Origin: UBA1227 sp045599345
GTDB taxonomy: Bacteria; Bacillota; Clostridia; Oscillospirales; Acutalibacteraceae
NCBI GenBank assembly: GCA_045599345.1
Contig: JAZRVV010000012.1
Span: 186,001 to 250,000 of the forward strand
Reading direction: 5' to 3'
Length of the DNA stretch: 64,000 bases
Made by a program: the position numbers and the translations under genes. The stretch's first letter is position 1. Every line of letters begins with the position of its first letter. The notes beneath the pieces are model-generated. The model did not search any database. It was not told the origin of the DNA and saw only the letters and a list, made by a program, of their open reading frames with translations. Positions 16,479-25,640 of the stretch are shown piece by piece.

Positions 16479-17807
16479 ATGGAACCAATCTATGTAACTG
16501 GTCATCAAAATCCAGATACAGACTCAATATGTTCTGCTCTTTGCTATGCAGCGCTTCGCAATGCTCTTGGCGACCGCCAGTATGTGGCAGCTCGTCTTGG
16601 CAACGTCTCTGATGAGACAAAGGCTGTACTTGATTACTTTGGTGTAGACGCACCAAAGCTTATTACTAATGTACGCACTCAGGTCTTTGACCTCTCGTAC
16701 GACGAGCCACCTACGCTCGGTCGCAAGGTTACTGTAAACAAGGCTTGGGAGACAATTAAAAATGCAAATCGCAGTGCTGTCCCAGTAGTAGAAGCGGACG
16801 GTAAACTTTTTGGTATGTTGACCACTGGTGACATTGCGTCATACGTAATGAACTCGGTTTATGAATACGGCAAGGATCAAAGTGTCAACTTTGATGTAAA
16901 CGAGCTTCTTGAAAAGCCAATTGATGGTATTTGTAGTACAGATGACATTCAGTATTTCCATTTAGAGGACTACGTTGATGATGTAAAAGATATCATTACA
17001 CGCAGCCGTTTTAGATGTTATCCAGTACTCGATGAGAACGATGTAGTAGTAGGTACAATTGGTCGTTTCCACCTCATTCGTTACAATCACAAAAAGGTTG
17101 TGCTCGTTGACCACAACGAGGCAGCACAGTCAGTAGCTGGACTCCAGCAAGCCGACATTTTGGAAATCATTGACCACCATCGCCTTGCTGACATCCAGAC
17201 AGTAGCGCCTGTATTCTTCCGCAACGAGCCTCTTGGTAGTACAGCAACTATTATTGCAACAATGTACAAGGAGAAGGGCGTAGTACCAGATGAAAAGGTA
17301 GCAGGTCTTCTTGCCGCTGCAATTATCTCTGATACAGTAATGTTCAAGTCTCCAACATGTACAGAATACGATGTTGAAATCGCAAACAGGATGGCCAAGA
17401 TTGCAAATGTTGATTTAAACGAACTCGGTGATGTTCTCTTTGCTGGCACAGCATCCCTTAGCAAGCCAATTGAGGAACTTCTTTACACTGACTTTAAAGA
17501 GTTCCACATTGCTGGTTACAAGCTTGGTATTGGCCAGGTGACATGCTTAAACTCAGAGGCGCTTATGACGCGCAAAGATGAGTTTATTAAGGCAATGTCA
17601 TCAAAGAAGGAAAGTGCGAAGTATGACTTTATCCTTCTTATGTTGACCGACGTACTCCTTGAAGGAACTCATTTAATCTTCTTGGGTGATGAGGATACAA
17701 TCTCTCAGGCATATGATGTTAAGGCTGAAAATAATGAAGTTTTCCTCCCACATGTAATGTCTCGAAAAAAGCAAATTGTCCCAAGACTTTCAGAACTTTG
17801 GGGTTAA
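16479..17807 (+). CDS. ppaC: Manganese-dependent (family II) inorganic pyrophosphatase with two CBS domains
   Basis: A 442-residue protein that hydrolyses pyrophosphate to phosphate in the cytosol. The DHH-type catalytic motifs are present: GHQNPDTDS (7-15), LVDHNE and IIDHH (about 231), followed by a DHHA2 domain. Between them lie two CBS modules (about 68-125 and 145-205), which in this family bind adenine nucleotides and tune activity. Longer family members also have a DRTGG domain between the CBS modules; it is absent here. AAGGAG precedes the ATG. Confidence 0.9.
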   Translation: MEPIYVTGHQNPDTDSICSALCYAALRNALGDRQYVAARLGNVSDETKAVLDYFGVDAPKLITNVRTQVFDLSYDEPPTLGRKVTVNKAWETIKNANRSAVPVVEADGKLFGMLTTGDIASYVMNSVYEYGKDQSVNFDVNELLEKPIDGICSTDDIQYFHLEDYVDDVKDIITRSRFRCYPVLDENDVVVGTIGRFHLIRYNHKKVVLVDHNEAAQSVAGLQQADILEIIDHHRLADIQTVAPVFFRNEPLGSTATIIATMYKEKGVVPDEKVAGLLAAAIISDTVMFKSPTCTEYDVEIANRMAKIANVDLNELGDVLFAGTASLSKPIEELLYTDFKEFHIAGYKLGIGQVTCLNSEALMTRKDEFIKAMSSKKESAKYDFILLMLTDVLLEGTHLIFLGDEDTISQAYDVKAENNEVFLPHVMSRKKQIVPRLSELWG

Positions 17808-17813
17808 AAGACA

Positions 17814-17842
17814 GGGCAGCCGACAAGGTTGCCCTATATTTA
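17814..17842 (+). terminator. Terminator after ppaC
   Basis: An 8-bp stem with one G-T pair (GGGCAGCC / GGTTGCCC) followed by a T/A-rich tail. Weak tail, moderate confidence. Confidence 0.6.
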
Positions 17843-17861
17843 TGCATAATATTCAAAAAAT

Positions 17862-17879
17862 ATTGAATAAATATGCAAA
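17862..17879 (+). promoter_or_regulatory. ARG box (ArgR/AhrC operator), upstream copy
   Basis: ATTGAATAAATATGCAAA matches the ARG-box consensus WNTGAATWWWWATTCANW at all but one position. It lies just upstream of the -35 element of the arg operon. Confidence 0.65.
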
Positions 17880-17885
17880 AACATC

Positions 17886-17913
17886 TTGACTTATTGAATA
17901 ATACCTATATAAT
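17886..17913 (+). promoter_or_regulatory. Promoter of the arginine operon
   Basis: TTGACT, 16 bp, TATAAT. It is bracketed by ARG-box-like sequences, the downstream one overlapping the -10 and start region. Confidence 0.75.
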
Positions 17914-17928
17914 GAATGCATAATTATT
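17911..17928 (+). promoter_or_regulatory. ARG-box-like site overlapping the arg transcription start
   Basis: The left half TGAAT is exact and the right half (AATTA) degenerate. ArgR/AhrC hexamers normally bind paired boxes, so this weaker box plus the upstream copy fits arginine-dependent repression. No argR gene lies in the window. Confidence 0.5.
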
Positions 17929-17944
17929 TTATTTGAGGTAAATT

Positions 17945-18868
17945 ATGGCAAAAATCTTTATCGATGGCAGCGCTGGTACAACAGGGCTCCGCATAGCAGA
18001 AAGACTTGAGGTCCGACAGGACATAGAATTAATAAAACTTCCAGAGGAGCTTAGAAAAGACAGCGCTGCGAGAGCAGCTGCTTTAAACGAAGCGGATGTC
18101 GCTTTCCTTTGTCTCCCAGATGCTGCAGCAATTGAGGCAGTTGAACTTTGTACAGATGAGAACACAGTTATCATCGACACATCAACAGCACACCGTGTGG
18201 CTGATGGCTGGACATATGGATTCCCAGAACTCCAAAATCAGAGGGAGCAATTAAAAGCATCTAAGCGCATAGCCAATCCTGGCTGTCATGCAAGTGGATT
18301 TATCTCACTTGTTGCTCCACTGGTTCAAAAGGGAATAGTGCCAAAGGACGCAAAACTTTCTGCTTTTTCACTCACTGGCTTCTCAGGCGGTGGAAAAAAG
18401 ATGATTGCTGAATATGAGGATGAAAATAGGGATGCACTCCTTAAGGCCCCACGTCAATACGGTATAGCTCAGATGCACAAGCATCTTCCAGAAATGAAGA
18501 AACTCTGTGGCCTTCAAAATGAGCCAATCTTTTGTCCAATCGTTGCTGATTACTATGCAGGAATGGAAGTAACAGTTCCACTGTTTAGTAGTGATATAAA
18601 TGGCACAATTGATGATATCAAGAATGCGTACAAGGAATACTACAAGGATGGACTTGTTCACTTTGTAGATAGCGCAGACGAGAGTGGCTTCTTATCAGCT
18701 AATGCTTTTGAAGGACGAGATGATATGCAAATTACCGTAACTGGTAATGATGACCGTATCCTCCTCATTTCAAGATTTGATAATCTTGGAAAGGGAGCAT
18801 CAGGCAGTGCAATACAGAATATGAATTTGATTTTAGGTTACCCTGAAAGTACAGGGCTTAATGTATAA
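17945..18868 (+). CDS. argC: N-acetyl-gamma-glutamyl-phosphate reductase
   Basis: A 307-residue protein of the short (type 2) form. It reduces N-acetylglutamyl phosphate to the semialdehyde with NADPH, the third step of arginine synthesis. The N-terminal Rossmann region (IDGSAGTTGLRI) and the nucleophile Cys in NPGCHASG (about residue 115) are clear. First gene of the operon; a TTGAGG site precedes the ATG. Confidence 0.93.
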   Translation: MAKIFIDGSAGTTGLRIAERLEVRQDIELIKLPEELRKDSAARAAALNEADVAFLCLPDAAAIEAVELCTDENTVIIDTSTAHRVADGWTYGFPELQNQREQLKASKRIANPGCHASGFISLVAPLVQKGIVPKDAKLSAFSLTGFSGGGKKMIAEYEDENRDALLKAPRQYGIAQMHKHLPEMKKLCGLQNEPIFCPIVADYYAGMEVTVPLFSSDINGTIDDIKNAYKEYYKDGLVHFVDSADESGFLSANAFEGRDDMQITVTGNDDRILLISRFDNLGKGASGSAIQNMNLILGYPESTGLNV

Positions 18869-18878
18869 GGAGAACAGT

Positions 18879-20093
18879 ATGAAATTTATCGATGGCGGCA
18901 TATGTGCCGCAACAGGATTTACCGCAAGTGGTGTTCACTGCGGTATAAGAAAGAATAGGGACAAGAAGGACTTGAGCCTTATCCTCAGTGAAGTAAAAGC
19001 AGCAGCTGCTGCAACATATACAACAAACCTTGTTAAGGGTGCACCACTCAAGGTTACAAAAGATCACATCAGTGATGGCTATGCAACAGCAGTAATTTGT
19101 AACAGCGGTAACGCCAACACATGCAATGCCAATGGCATAGAAATTGCTGAGCAGATGAGCACATTACTTGCACAAGAATTAAATATTGATGCAAAGGATG
19201 TAGTTGTTGCATCAACAGGTGTCATTGGTCAGCCACTTGATATTGAACCTATCAAGAACGGTATCCCAGAACTCATCAAGAACCTTTCAAAAGAAGGTTG
19301 TGCTGATGCAGCAGAAGGTATTATGACAACTGATACTGTTAAAAAGGAAGTTGCAGTTGAGTTCGAGATAGATGGCAAGACTTGCAAAATGGGCGGTATT
19401 GCAAAGGGTAGTGGAATGATCCATCCTAATATGGCAACAATGCTTGTATTCATCACAACAGACGTTGCAATTAGCCCAGCTATGCTTCAGCAAGCTCTTC
19501 AAAGTGATATCAAGGAAACATTTAATATGGTTTCAGTTGATGGTGATACATCAACTAATGATATGGTAACAGTACTTGCCAATGGTTTAGCAGGCAACAC
19601 TGAGATAACAGAAGACAATGAAGACTTCAAGGCATTTATGACTGCACTCAATACAATCACAGTTCATCTCTGCCGCATGATTGCAGGCGACGGCGAAGGT
19701 GCTACAAAGCTCCTTGAGTGCAAGGTCTCAAATGCCAAGGATAAAGAGACAGCAAAGACAGTTGCCAAGAGCGTTGTATGCTCAAGCCTCTTAAAGGCAG
19801 CAATGTTTGGCGCTGACGCAAACTGGGGCCGTGTGCTTTGCGCCATCGGCTACAGCGGAGCGGACGTTGATGTCGACAAGATTGACGTAGCATTCAAGTC
19901 GAATAAGGGAACAATAAGCGTATGTGAGAATGGAGCGGGCATTGACTTCTCAGAGGAGATTGCAAAGGAAATCCTCCTTGAGAAGGAGATTGAAATCGAC
20001 ATCAACTTAAACGATGGCGATGAGAACTCAACAGCTTGGGGCTGCGACCTCACATATGATTACGTTAAGATTAATGGTGACTATAGAACCTAA
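18879..20093 (+). CDS. argJ: Bifunctional glutamate N-acetyltransferase / ornithine acetyltransferase
   Basis: A 404-residue Ntn-type enzyme that recycles the acetyl group from acetylornithine to glutamate, so no separate argE is needed. The self-cleavage motif NMATML is present, with Thr187 as the new N-terminal nucleophile of the beta chain. The start at 18879 is preferred over the in-frame ATG at 18861 because AAGGAG (18867-18872) sits correctly before it. The gene begins 10 bp after argC. Confidence 0.93.
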   Translation: MKFIDGGICAATGFTASGVHCGIRKNRDKKDLSLILSEVKAAAAATYTTNLVKGAPLKVTKDHISDGYATAVICNSGNANTCNANGIEIAEQMSTLLAQELNIDAKDVVVASTGVIGQPLDIEPIKNGIPELIKNLSKEGCADAAEGIMTTDTVKKEVAVEFEIDGKTCKMGGIAKGSGMIHPNMATMLVFITTDVAISPAMLQQALQSDIKETFNMVSVDGDTSTNDMVTVLANGLAGNTEITEDNEDFKAFMTALNTITVHLCRMIAGDGEGATKLLECKVSNAKDKETAKTVAKSVVCSSLLKAAMFGADANWGRVLCAIGYSGADVDVDKIDVAFKSNKGTISVCENGAGIDFSEEIAKEILLEKEIEIDINLNDGDENSTAWGCDLTYDYVKINGDYRT

Positions 20094-20104
20094 AGGAGTA
20101 CAAA

Positions 20105-20971
20105 ATGAATAACGCTTTCTCAAATGAGGAGCGCGCTGAAATACTTGTTCAAGCGCTCCCATATATTAAAAAATATACTGGTAAAATCGTTGTAGTAAAA
20201 TACGGCGGAAATGCAATGATCAATGAGGAACTTAAGCGCCAGGTAATGGAGGACATTGTCCTCTTGTGGCTCATCGGTGTTAAGGTTGTACTCGTTCACG
20301 GTGGCGGTCCAGAGATTTCTGAATTTATGGACAAGGTTGGCAAGAAGCCAGAGTTCGTTGACGGCCTTCGTGTTACCGATAAGGAAACAGTAGACATCGT
20401 TCAGATGGTACTTGCTGGTAAGGTTAACAAGACACTTGTTAACCTCCTCCAGACAAAGGGCGGTAACGCTATCGGCCTTTCTGGTATGGATGCAAGACTC
20501 ATAGAAGCCAAAATCAAGGATGCAAAGCTTGGCTACGTTGGTGAGATCACAGACGTACACATCAATCCAATCATGGACCTCCTTTATCACAACTATATTC
20601 CAGTTGTTTCAACAATTGCTTGTGATAAAGAAGGAAATGCATATAACGTAAATGGTGATACTGCTGCAGCATACATTGCTGGCGCACTTGGTGCTAAGCG
20701 TCTCATCATGATGACTGACATAGGTGGTATCCTCAAAGACAAGGACGACCCAAGCACAATCATCACAAACATCACACCTAATGAGGCTCGTAAACTTTGC
20801 GAAGATGGCACAGTAAACGGTGGCATGATTCCAAAGGTAGAGTGTTGCATCACAGCAATCGAACAAGGTGTAGAAAAAGTAATAATCATGGATGGCACAG
20901 TACCTCACTCCATACTTATGGAGCTCCTAACAGATGAAGGCGCAGGTACAATGGTAAGGGGCGAAAAGTAA
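20105..20971 (+). CDS. argB: Acetylglutamate kinase
   Basis: A 288-residue amino-acid-kinase-fold enzyme that phosphorylates N-acetylglutamate. KYGGNAM (about 36-42), VHGGGPEI and the C-terminal DGTVPHSIL region are typical. In many Gram-positives this step is feedback-inhibited by arginine; that cannot be read here. AAAGGAG precedes the ATG, and the gene abuts argD. Confidence 0.95.
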   Translation: MNNAFSNEERAEILVQALPYIKKYTGKIVVVKYGGNAMINEELKRQVMEDIVLLWLIGVKVVLVHGGGPEISEFMDKVGKKPEFVDGLRVTDKETVDIVQMVLAGKVNKTLVNLLQTKGGNAIGLSGMDARLIEAKIKDAKLGYVGEITDVHINPIMDLLYHNYIPVVSTIACDKEGNAYNVNGDTAAAYIAGALGAKRLIMMTDIGGILKDKDDPSTIITNITPNEARKLCEDGTVNGGMIPKVECCITAIEQGVEKVIIMDGTVPHSILMELLTDEGAGTMVRGEK

Positions 20972-22113
20972 TGAGCATAATTGAACTTGATAACGAATAC
21001 GTTGCACATTCATATGGACGTTTTCCAGTAGAAATAGAAAAGGGTAAAGGTTCAATCCTTTACAGCCCTGACGGAAAAGAATATATAGACCTCACAAGTG
21101 GTATCGGAGTTACATCTTTTGGATTTAACGATGAGGCTTGGAAGAGTGCAGTAATAGAGCAGATAAGCAAAGTACAGCATACATCTAACCTCTATTACTC
21201 AGCTCCTTGCGCAGAACTTGCCAAGCTCCTTTGTGAGAAGACTGGTATGAAGAAAGTCTTCTTCTCAAACTCAGGAGCAGAGGCAAATGAATGCGCAATC
21301 AAGGCCGCAAGAAAGTATTTCAACGACCCTAACAAGAGCACAATAGTGACACTAAACAACAGCTTTCATGGTCGTACAATTACAACCCTTGCAGCAACTG
21401 GCCAGGACCACTATCACGAGCTCTTCCAGCCACTCACACCAAACTTTACAAGCATTGAAACAATGGAAGAACTCAAGAAATTAAATCCAAAATCAATCGC
21501 TGCAGTAATGATTGAGTGTATCCAAGGTGAGGGTGGAGTAGTTCCAATAGCAAAAGAATTAATCACTCAAATTAGAGAATACACAGAGCAGAACGACATT
21601 CTCATGATTGTTGATGAAGTTCAAACTGGCAATGGCCGTACAGGCAAGTTCTATGCATACCAGCACTACGATATCATGCCTGATATCGTTAGCACTGCAA
21701 AGGGTCTCGCCAACGGTCTCCCAATCGGTGCCACACTCTTTTGTGAAAAGGTTCAAAACGTATTTGCACCAGGTGACCACGGCTCGACATTTGGCGGCAA
21801 CCCAGTGTCCTGTGCTGCCGCACTTTCAATCGTCAAGAGAATAGACCAAGAACTACTTGACGACGTAATCAGAAAGGGCGACAAAATCAAAGAAGCACTT
21901 CAAAACCAACCTGGTGTTAAAGACATCACTGGTATGGGCCTCATGATAGGTGTCAAGACAGAAAAGGATGCCAAAGAAGTTGTAAATGCACTCATCGAAA
22001 AGGGTGTTCTTGCACTCACTGCTAAGGATAAAGTTAGGTTCCTTCCAGCACTCAATATCGATGATGAAACACTCGATAAAGCAATCGAGATAATTAAGGA
22101 GACAGTATGCTAA
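20971..22113 (+). CDS. argD: Acetylornithine aminotransferase
   Basis: A 380-residue class III PLP aminotransferase. The PLP-binding Lys is residue 244 in STAKGLANGLPIGA, and FSNSGAEANECAIKAA is the cofactor-phosphate region. It converts N-acetylglutamate semialdehyde to N-acetylornithine. Its start overlaps the argB stop by one base. Confidence 0.95.
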   Translation: MSIIELDNEYVAHSYGRFPVEIEKGKGSILYSPDGKEYIDLTSGIGVTSFGFNDEAWKSAVIEQISKVQHTSNLYYSAPCAELAKLLCEKTGMKKVFFSNSGAEANECAIKAARKYFNDPNKSTIVTLNNSFHGRTITTLAATGQDHYHELFQPLTPNFTSIETMEELKKLNPKSIAAVMIECIQGEGGVVPIAKELITQIREYTEQNDILMIVDEVQTGNGRTGKFYAYQHYDIMPDIVSTAKGLANGLPIGATLFCEKVQNVFAPGDHGSTFGGNPVSCAAALSIVKRIDQELLDDVIRKGDKIKEALQNQPGVKDITGMGLMIGVKTEKDAKEVVNALIEKGVLALTAKDKVRFLPALNIDDETLDKAIEIIKETVC

Positions 22114-23087
22114 AGAACAGAGATTTTCTTAAACTTTTAGATTTTACTCCAGAAGAAATACAGTACCTTTTGGACCTTGCGAAGGACCTCAAGGAGAAAA
22201 AGAAAAACGGTATACCACATCGCATGTGTGAGGGCAAAAATGTAGCACTCATTTTTGAAAAGACAAGCACACGTACACGTTGCTCATTTGAGGTAGCAGC
22301 TGCTGACCTTGGTATGCATCCTGTATACCTCGATCCAAAGGCATCTCAGATAGGCAAGAAGGAGAGTATAGCAGACACAGCTCGTGTTCTTTCCCGCATG
22401 TTTGATGGTATTGAATACCGTGGCTTTGGTCAGGAGAGAGTAGAGGCACTTGCGCAGTATGCTGATGTTCCAGTATGGAATGGCCTTACAAACGAGTTCC
22501 ATCCAACTCAAATCCTTGCTGACTTCCTCACAATAGAGGAGCACTTTGGCAAACTCAAAGGTATCACACTCGTATACATGGGTGATGCTAGATACAATAT
22601 GGGCAATTCACTTATGGTTGGTTGTGCCAAGATGGGTATGAACTTTGTTGCTGGCGCACCAAAGAAGTATTGGCCAAACGAAGAACTCGTTAACCAGTGT
22701 AAAGAAATAGCACAAGAAACTGGCGCAACAATAACACTCAATGATAATCCAATTGATGCAGTTAAAAACGCCGATGTAATCTACACCGACGTTTGGGTAT
22801 CTATGGGTGAACCAGAAGAGGTTTGGAAGGAGCGTATTGACGACCTCCTCCCATACCAGGTCAATGCCACACTTATGAGCAATGCACCAAAGACATGTAA
22901 ATTCATGCATTGCCTACCAGCGTACCATGACCTTGGTACAGAGGTCGGTCGTGAGATAAACGACAAGTTCGGCCTCCCTGCACTTGAGGTTACCGATGAC
23001 GTATTTGAGGGTCCTCAGAGTATCGTCTTCGACGAAGCAGAGAACCGCATGCACACCATCAAGGCAGTCATGGCCGCAACTCTATAA
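22107..23087 (+). CDS. argF: Ornithine carbamoyltransferase
   Basis: A 326-residue enzyme making citrulline from ornithine and carbamoyl phosphate. The carbamoyl-phosphate motif STRTR (about 52-56), the HPTQ motif and the HCLPAYHD ornithine motif (about 267) are intact. It overlaps argD by 7 bp and ends the operon; argG and argH are not in the window. Confidence 0.95.
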   Translation: MLKNRDFLKLLDFTPEEIQYLLDLAKDLKEKKKNGIPHRMCEGKNVALIFEKTSTRTRCSFEVAAADLGMHPVYLDPKASQIGKKESIADTARVLSRMFDGIEYRGFGQERVEALAQYADVPVWNGLTNEFHPTQILADFLTIEEHFGKLKGITLVYMGDARYNMGNSLMVGCAKMGMNFVAGAPKKYWPNEELVNQCKEIAQETGATITLNDNPIDAVKNADVIYTDVWVSMGEPEEVWKERIDDLLPYQVNATLMSNAPKTCKFMHCLPAYHDLGTEVGREINDKFGLPALEVTDDVFEGPQSIVFDEAENRMHTIKAVMAATL

Positions 23088-23101
23088 TTATTAAAAAAAG
23101 T

Positions 23102-23135
23102 ATCCCCCCACAGGGCTTGTGGGGGGATGTTTTTA
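23102..23135 (+). terminator. Terminator of the arg operon
   Basis: A perfect 11-bp GC-rich stem (ATCCCCCCACA / TGTGGGGGGAT), a 5-nt loop and GTTTTTATT. Confidence 0.93.
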
Positions 23136-23179
23136 TTATTAGAATAGTTTGGTAAATTATTTCATAGAGGTATCATTTT

Positions 23180-24841
23180 ATGCACATGGCGGACGCGCTA
23201 CTGTCACCAGCAGTAGCAACGACAATGTACGCGGCAACAGCAGTTGCTGGCGGTGCAAGTCTTTTTAAACTGAATAAAGAAACAGATGCTAGTCGCTTGC
23301 CAACTATGGCGGTGACTGCAGCGCTTGTGTTTGCGGGCCAGATGATTAATTTTACAATCCCTGGCACGGGAGCATCAGGCCACATCTGTGGCGGCATGCT
23401 TTTGACTTCGCTCTTGGGGCCAGAGGCAGGCTTTTTGTCGATGATTGTTATCCTGGCTATTCAATGCCTATTCTTCGCTGACGGTGGCCTTTTGGCCCTT
23501 GGAGCGAACTGTTGGAATATGGCGTTTTATGGATGCTTTATCGGCTATTACCTCATTTGGAGACCTATTATGAAAAGCGGTCTGTCTGATAGGGTGAAGC
23601 TGATACTAGCACCTGTGCTTGGATGCATATTGACTTTGCAGCTAGGTGCTTTTTCAGTTTGCCTTGAAACAACATTGTCAGGTGTTACAGATTTGCCTTT
23701 CGGTGTATTTGTCACAATCATGCAACCTATCCACCTTGCAATTGGTGCAGTAGAGGGTGCAATTACTTCTGCTGTATTGCTCTTTGTTTATGAGGCAAGG
23801 CCAAGCATTATTAAGGACTTGATACCAGCACCAGAGTGGCATTGCGAGGATGCCAAAAAGGATAAATTACCTTTGATGACAACTCTCATTGTTATCTTGG
23901 CAGCAGCTGTTGTTATCGGTGGCGGCGTATCGCTCCTTGCAAGCTCCAACCCAGATGGACTTGAGTGGTCAATATTCTCTCAGATGAATGTTGATGAGGA
24001 AAACTATGGTATTACTAGTGTGGAAGCAGACAAGGCTGCTATTGTTCAAGAGAATCTAAGCTTCCTTCCTGATTATGCTTTTGCAAATAGTGATACAGTG
24101 CTTGGAACAACATTCTCGGGTATTGTTGGTATTGGAATTATCTTTTTATTCTTTGTTACCCTTGCAATTTTTAGAAAGCCAAAAGGCGAGAACAAGGCTA
24201 CAAATGCTCTTTCTGAAATCAGGGATATCGAGGAACTGGCAGAGGGCCAAACTGTTATTCACAGGATCAATCCACTGGTGAAACTAGTTGCTACTATTGC
24301 ATTCATCTATGCAGTTGTGTCGTTTGATAAGTATGCATTTATCCCACTATGTCTGATGACAATTATTCCAATTGTTATTTATATTTTGGCTAAAATTCGC
24401 ATATCAACATGTTTTTATAAGCTTAGAATCATTATGCCATTTATCCTTATGGTTGGTGTGTTTAATCCAATTATAGAAGGCGAGACAGGCCTTGTATCAA
24501 TGTTTACGCTTATGATTAAAGGTGTGCTCTCACTCATGATGAGCTTCATCTTTGTGGCAACAACTCCTATTGATAGTTTGTGTAACAGTTTAAGGCGGAT
24601 ACATTTCCCTAAATTCCTTGTAACACTAATACTTTTAACATATAGGTATCTCGGAGTGTTGACACATGAGATTTCTATAATGTCAGATGCATATCACCTC
24701 CGTGCACCAAAGCAAAAGGGTATTGCCCCAAAAGCTTGGGGCTCATTCCTTGGACAGCTTTTGCTTCGCTCGATGGATAAAGCACAGGAGATTTATAACA
24801 GTATGATGCTTCGTGGATATGGTGTGGAGGTAAAGAAATGA
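23180..24841 (+). CDS. Fused CbiM-CbiN-CbiQ energy-coupling-factor metal transporter
   Basis: A 553-residue membrane protein joining three normally separate ECF subunits. Residues 1-220 are CbiM/NikM-like and start MHMADALLSP, the His at position 2 being a metal ligand in that family. Residues about 232-345 are CbiN/NikN-like, with two helices and the PDGLEW motif at 258. Residues about 355-553 are the CbiQ transmembrane coupling subunit, ending in the SMDKAQEIYNSMMLRG region that grips the ATPase. Substrate is cobalt or nickel; no metal riboswitch is visible upstream. CbiO overlaps by 4 bp. Confidence 0.85.
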   Translation: MHMADALLSPAVATTMYAATAVAGGASLFKLNKETDASRLPTMAVTAALVFAGQMINFTIPGTGASGHICGGMLLTSLLGPEAGFLSMIVILAIQCLFFADGGLLALGANCWNMAFYGCFIGYYLIWRPIMKSGLSDRVKLILAPVLGCILTLQLGAFSVCLETTLSGVTDLPFGVFVTIMQPIHLAIGAVEGAITSAVLLFVYEARPSIIKDLIPAPEWHCEDAKKDKLPLMTTLIVILAAAVVIGGGVSLLASSNPDGLEWSIFSQMNVDEENYGITSVEADKAAIVQENLSFLPDYAFANSDTVLGTTFSGIVGIGIIFLFFVTLAIFRKPKGENKATNALSEIRDIEELAEGQTVIHRINPLVKLVATIAFIYAVVSFDKYAFIPLCLMTIIPIVIYILAKIRISTCFYKLRIIMPFILMVGVFNPIIEGETGLVSMFTLMIKGVLSLMMSFIFVATTPIDSLCNSLRRIHFPKFLVTLILLTYRYLGVLTHEISIMSDAYHLRAPKQKGIAPKAWGSFLGQLLLRSMDKAQEIYNSMMLRGYGVEVKK

Positions 24842-25569
24842 TTGAATTTAAGGACGTTAATTTCTCATATGAAAAGGGTACCAAGGTACTCAGTGATATT
24901 AATTTTAGTATAAATGGCGGCGAATCCGTTGGCCTCATTGGCTGTAACGGAGCAGGCAAGTCTACACTTATGAAAGTCCTCCTTGGAATCTTGCCTCACG
25001 AGGGCGAGATCAAGGTAGAGGACTTGACCGTTACAAAGGAGACATTGCCAGAGGTTCGCCGTAAACTTGGATTTGTTTTCCAAGATAGTGATAACCAGAT
25101 GTTTATGCCAACAGTGTTTGAGGATATGATGTTTGGCCCTATGAACTATGGTCATACTAAAGAAGAAGCTACAGCGCGTGTTGATGAGGTGTTAGAAGAA
25201 CTAGGCCTCACTTATCTTAGGGATAGATACAACCACAAGATTTCGGGCGGCGAGAAGCGTATGGCAGCAATAGCAACCATACTTGCAATGCGCCCAAAAG
25301 TAATCCTTATGGATGAGCCATCTATCGCACTTGATCCAGAGAATAGAAGAAGGGTGATAAATGCAATCAATAAACTTGATGTTACCAAAGTGATTGCATC
25401 TCATGACCTTGATATGATCCTTGATACATGTGATCGAGTAATTTTGATGCACGATGGTGTTGTTGTGGCTGATGGCCCAACAAATGAAATATTAAATGAC
25501 AAGGAACTCCTTGAAACAAACCATATGGAGTTGCCATTTAAGCTACAGGGACTCCAGAGTTTTGTTTAA
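24838..25569 (+). CDS. cbiO: ECF transporter ATP-binding protein (CbiO type)
   Basis: A 243-residue ABC ATPase: Walker A GCNGAGKST (about 35-43), Q-loop VFQDSDNQMF (the ECF-type DNQ sequence), signature SGGEKR (about 135), Walker B VILMDEPS and switch His in ASHD. It powers the fused CbiMNQ membrane protein. Only one ATPase gene is present, so it presumably acts as a homodimer, as CbiO does. Confidence 0.92.
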   Translation: MIEFKDVNFSYEKGTKVLSDINFSINGGESVGLIGCNGAGKSTLMKVLLGILPHEGEIKVEDLTVTKETLPEVRRKLGFVFQDSDNQMFMPTVFEDMMFGPMNYGHTKEEATARVDEVLEELGLTYLRDRYNHKISGGEKRMAAIATILAMRPKVILMDEPSIALDPENRRRVINAINKLDVTKVIASHDLDMILDTCDRVILMHDGVVVADGPTNEILNDKELLETNHMELPFKLQGLQSFV

Positions 25570-25578
25570 ATAAGACAT

Positions 25579-25607
25579 TTGCTTTTTTCGTACAACTAGG
25601 GTATAAT
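25579..25607 (+). promoter_or_regulatory. Promoter of the lipase gene
   Basis: TTGCTT, 17 bp, TATAAT. Downstream, TCCATT and AATGGA (25611-25629) can pair and would partly cover the GGAGG ribosome site. Confidence 0.7.
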
Positions 25608-25640
25608 ATGTCCATTATTTTTTAATGGAGGAAAATGATT

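Noticed and set aside
18861..18878. argJ starting at the ATG that overlaps the end of argC
   Set aside because: The AAGGAG site lies after that ATG and fits the ATG at 18879.
23136..23179. Cobalamin or NiCo riboswitch expected before the CbiMNQ gene
   Set aside because: Only 44 bp separate the arg terminator from the start codon and no conserved riboswitch element is present.
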